A DNA stretch of 7,699 bases, taken from positions 1-7,699 of the forward strand of contig JAEXXY010000511.1 in NCBI GenBank assembly GCA_023451855.1, read 5' to 3'. Position numbers and translations under genes: made by a program. Below, piece by piece: positions 5,645-7,699 of this stretch. Source of the stretch: Actinomycetes bacterium (GTDB taxonomy: Bacteria; Actinomycetota; Actinomycetes; Actinomycetales; Dermatophilaceae). Positions within the stretch are counted from its first letter, which is position 1. Each line of letters opens with the position of its first letter. The notes under the pieces were generated by a model, which saw nothing but the letters and a program-made list of their open reading frames with translations, did not search any database and was not told the origin of the DNA.

Positions 5645-6550
5645 ATGACGTCCGAGATCGCACAGCGCGCCGCGGCCATGGTGCGCGACGACGAGAGCGG
5701 CGGCTTCCCGCCCCAGCAGCAGGACCCGCCCGGGCTGACGAGCCGGATGCAGCCGGTGCCCGACCACGGGGAGACGACGTACGTCGGGCACGGACGGCTC
5801 ACGGGGATGCGCGCGCTCGTCACGGGGGGCGACTCCGGCATCGGACGCGCTGTCGCGATCGCCTTCGCCCGCGAGGGCGCCGACGTCGCCATCAGCTACC
5901 TGGTAGCGGAGCAGTCCGACGCCGAGGACACCCTGGAGTGGGTGCGCAGGGAGGGACGCAACGGCGTCCTGCTGCCCGGCGACCTGACCCAGCGTCAGAC
6001 CTGCCTGCAGGTCGTCGCCGACACGGTCCGCGACCTGGGCGGTCTCGACATCCTCGTCAACAACGCCGGGTTCCACTGGGACAAGGGGGCCCCGGGACTC
6101 GAGGGACTCCAGCCCGACAACGTCCACCGGGTCCTCGGCACCAACCTCGAGGCGGTGCTCTGGCTGTGCCAGGCGGCGTTGCCGCACCTGGGGCCGGGCT
6201 CGAGCATCATCAACACGACCTCGATCCAGGCCTACGACCCCTCACCGAGCCTGCTCGACTACGCGGCGACGAAGGCCGCCCTCAACAACCTCACCGTCAA
6301 CCTCGCCGCGTCGCTCGGTCCTCGGGGCATCCGGGTCAACGCCGTGGCCCCGGGCCCGATCTGGACACCGTTGCAGCCGGCGACCCGAGAGGCGGACACC
6401 ATCGAGACCTTCGGCGCGCAGACGCCGCTCGGCAGGGCCGGTCAGCCCGCCGAGGTGGCGCCGGCCTACGTCTTCCTCGCGTCCCCGAGCGACGCGAGCT
6501 ACGTCTCGGGCACGGTGCTCGGCGTCACCGGTGGTGGGGCGGTGTTCTGA
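5645..6550 (+). CDS. Short-chain dehydrogenase/reductase, general-stress type
   Basis: The 301-residue protein is a classical NAD(P)-dependent SDR with a roughly 54-residue N-terminal extension. Visible motifs are the nucleotide-binding TGGDSGIG (60-67), the NNAG motif (139-142), Asn167, the catalytic Ser193 (NTTSIQAY) and Tyr206-x-x-x-Lys210 (YAATK), and the PGPIWTPLQP segment (236-245). The extension (PPQQQDPPGLTSRMQPVPDH, 22-41), the TGGDSGIG variant and the C-terminal VTGGG place it near the general stress oxidoreductases related to Bacillus YdaD/YhdF rather than the fatty-acid FabG enzymes. The physiological substrate of that group is not established. The ATG has GGAGG five bases upstream (5635-5639). 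A SigB-type promoter candidate precedes it, which fits a stress role. The reductase gene follows after 71 bases on the same strand. Confidence 0.94.
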   Translation: MTSEIAQRAAAMVRDDESGGFPPQQQDPPGLTSRMQPVPDHGETTYVGHGRLTGMRALVTGGDSGIGRAVAIAFAREGADVAISYLVAEQSDAEDTLEWVRREGRNGVLLPGDLTQRQTCLQVVADTVRDLGGLDILVNNAGFHWDKGAPGLEGLQPDNVHRVLGTNLEAVLWLCQAALPHLGPGSSIINTTSIQAYDPSPSLLDYAATKAALNNLTVNLAASLGPRGIRVNAVAPGPIWTPLQPATREADTIETFGAQTPLGRAGQPAEVAPAYVFLASPSDASYVSGTVLGVTGGGAVF

Positions 6551-6563
6551 GGCCTCACCGGAC

Positions 6564-6588
6564 GACTGGGGTCTCCCACGACGGGTAG
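6564..6588 (+). promoter_or_regulatory. SigB/SigF-type promoter for the flavin reductase-like gene
   Basis: GACT (6564-6567), a 15-base spacer and GGGTAG (6583-6588) lie in the gap after the dehydrogenase stop. Start of transcription would be about 27 bases before the ATG at 6622. The -35 part matches the consensus only at its outer G and T, so this is the weakest of the three sister elements, but the spacer and -10 hexamer are identical. Confidence 0.45.
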
Positions 6589-6621
6589 GGGTCACGCACG
6601 ACCCGACCCCAAGGAGCCCGG

Positions 6622-7227
6622 ATGCCGCTGCGCGCGACCGCCCTCAACTGCACGCTCAACCCGTCTCCTGCCGAGTCGAGCACCGAGCTGCTCGCCCAGC
6701 AGGTCCTCGACGAGCTGGCCCGGCACGACGTCACGGGCTCGGTCGTGCGCGTCGTCGACCACGACGTGCGCCCCGGCGTCGAGCTCGACATGGGCGACGG
6801 CGACGAGTGGCCGGGGATCCGGGAGACGATCATGGCCAGCGACATCCTCGTGCTCGCGACCCCGACGTGGCTCGGCCAGCACAGCAGCGTGTGCCAACGC
6901 GTCCTGGAGCGTCTCGACGCCGAGCTGTCGGAGAAGGACGAGGAGGGTCGCCTCCGCACGTACGGCAAGGTGGCCGTCGGCGTCGTCGTCGGCAACGAGG
7001 ACGGTGCGCATCACATCAGCGCTGTGCTGTTCCAGTCGCTCAACGACGTCGGGTTCACCATCCCGGCCGGTGGGGTGACGTACTGGAACGGCGAGGCCAT
7101 GCACGGCACCGACTACAAGGACCTCGGTTCGACACCCGACACCGTGGCGAGCACGACGGCGACGCTGGCGGCCAACGCGGCCCACCTCGCGAAGACGCTT
7201 GCGACAGCGCCCTACCCGCCCTCGTGA
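6622..7227 (+). CDS. NAD(P)H-dependent FMN reductase-like flavoprotein
   Basis: The 201-residue product has a flavodoxin-like fold. The N-terminal strand and phosphate loop read ALNCTLNPSPAESSTELL (7-24). DILVLATPTWLGQHSS (74-89) is the second flavin-contact loop, and VAVGVVVGNEDGAHH (117-131) is the third. These match NADPH-dependent FMN reductase (quinone or flavin reductase) family proteins, which carry non-covalent FMN and pass two electrons to quinones, azo or other acceptors. The FMN loop has TLNPSPAESS in place of the usual S-x-R-x-x-S, so binding details may differ. The ATG has AAGGAG five bases upstream (6611-6616). The gene follows the dehydrogenase by 71 bases and has its own SigB-type promoter candidate, so both read-through and independent stress induction are possible. 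Its last 16 bases overlap the opposing gene. Confidence 0.87.
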   Translation: MPLRATALNCTLNPSPAESSTELLAQQVLDELARHDVTGSVVRVVDHDVRPGVELDMGDGDEWPGIRETIMASDILVLATPTWLGQHSSVCQRVLERLDAELSEKDEEGRLRTYGKVAVGVVVGNEDGAHHISAVLFQSLNDVGFTIPAGGVTYWNGEAMHGTDYKDLGSTPDTVASTTATLAANAAHLAKTLATAPYPPS

Positions 7228-7699
7228 CCGTCGAGGTCCACGCGTCCGTGGATGAGTGAGCGCACGCTCTCGGCGTGGAGCCGCTCGAGCGTGTCCACGC
7301 GTCGGCGCGCCCGCGACGCGAGCGCGTCGAGGTCCAGGTCGTCGAGCCAGGCGCTGAGAGGGCCTACGCCTTCGAGCGACTGCCAGGTCAGCAGGGTCTG
7401 CCAGAGGCGCAGCGTGCCGAGGGCGGCGAGGGCCAGGGCCTCCAGCTCGACGACGTCCGTCAGCGGTGTCCGTCGGGACCAGGAGTCGTTCGGCTTGAGC
7501 CGGCCGAGGCGCTCGCCGGCGACCGTCACGAGGCGCTGCACGCGGCTCGGTGGCACGCCGAGAGCCTGCATGACGCGCGCGAGCTCCGCACGGTCGGAGC
7601 GAACCTCGTCGGCGAGCGCCTCGAGGGCTTCGCGGACCGAGGGCAGGAGGTGGCTACGGGCCGTGAGCTCGAGCCGTTCGGACGAGGCCAGCAGGGCCG
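7212..7699 (-). CDS. Helical protein of unknown function, C-terminal part (starts beyond the right edge)
   Basis: The frame is open from the right window edge to a TAG at 7214-7212, giving 161 visible residues; the true start is outside. An internal ATG at 7571 is not the likely start, because the open sequence upstream keeps the same Leu/Ala/Glu/Arg-rich helical character. The protein is almost all helix: ERLELTARSHLLPSVREALE, then a segment ending ELARVMQAL, then VQRLVTVAGERLGRLKPNDS, a TPLTDVVELEALALAALGTL stretch, and LSAWLDDLDLDALASRARRR. The LK-x-N plus PL-x-x-VVELEAL pattern recalls uncharacterised actinobacterial helical-bundle proteins, possibly ferritin-like, but no metal-ligand E-x-x-H motif is visible in this part. 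I do not assign a function. It converges on and overlaps the flavin reductase-like gene by 16 bases with no room for a terminator between them. Confidence 0.72.
   Translation of the reverse strand, partial: ALLASSERLELTARSHLLPSVREALEALADEVRSDRAELARVMQALGVPPSRVQRLVTVAGERLGRLKPNDSWSRRTPLTDVVELEALALAALGTLRLWQTLLTWQSLEGVGPLSAWLDDLDLDALASRARRRVDTLERLHAESVRSLIHGRVDLDGHEGG

Overview
The window is very GC-rich, with G/C-biased third codon positions, GTG as well as ATG starts, GAF-ANTAR proteins and a SigB/SigF-type sigma factor. These point to a high-GC actinomycete chromosome, perhaps of the Intrasporangiaceae, Nocardioides or Cellulomonas type; the genus is an inference I cannot confirm. I see no rRNA, tRNA, CRISPR array, insertion sequence or phage gene. 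There are eight genes, two cut by the window edges.

Layout. 1-598 (-): N-terminal part of an acyl-CoA-dehydrogenase-like protein. 599-911: gene-free gap. 912-1898 (-): AraC-family regulator. 1899-2292: divergent regulatory region. 2293-4451 (+): three consecutive ANTAR-domain genes, namely GAF-ANTAR, a GAF-less ANTAR protein joined by a 4-nt overlap, and a second GAF-ANTAR that is a clear paralogue of the first. 4472-4518: perfect inverted-repeat terminator between convergent genes. 4531-5409 (-): SigB/SigF-family sigma factor. 5645-6550 (+): short-chain dehydrogenase of the general-stress-protein type. 6622-7227 (+): flavodoxin-fold NAD(P)H:FMN-reductase-like protein. 7212-7699 (-): C-terminal part of a helical protein of unknown function, overlapping the reductase gene tail to tail.

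The region from about 2293 to 7227 looks like a stress-response and signal-sensing neighbourhood. Three genes (the second GAF-ANTAR, the dehydrogenase and the reductase) are each preceded by the same promoter-like element: GTCT, GTTT or GACT, a spacer of exactly 15 nt, then GGGTAG. This resembles the known actinobacterial SigB/SigF-type promoter (roughly GNNT or GTTT, N14-16, GGGTA), and a sigma factor of that family lies among these genes. My working model is a small local regulon in which the sigma factor drives redox-protective enzymes and one ANTAR RNA-binding sensor, while the first GAF-ANTAR/ANTAR pair has its own housekeeping-type promoter and a long, possibly structured leader. The protein families are individually known. 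The shared promoter architecture and the ANTAR-trio/sigma linkage are the parts most worth testing.
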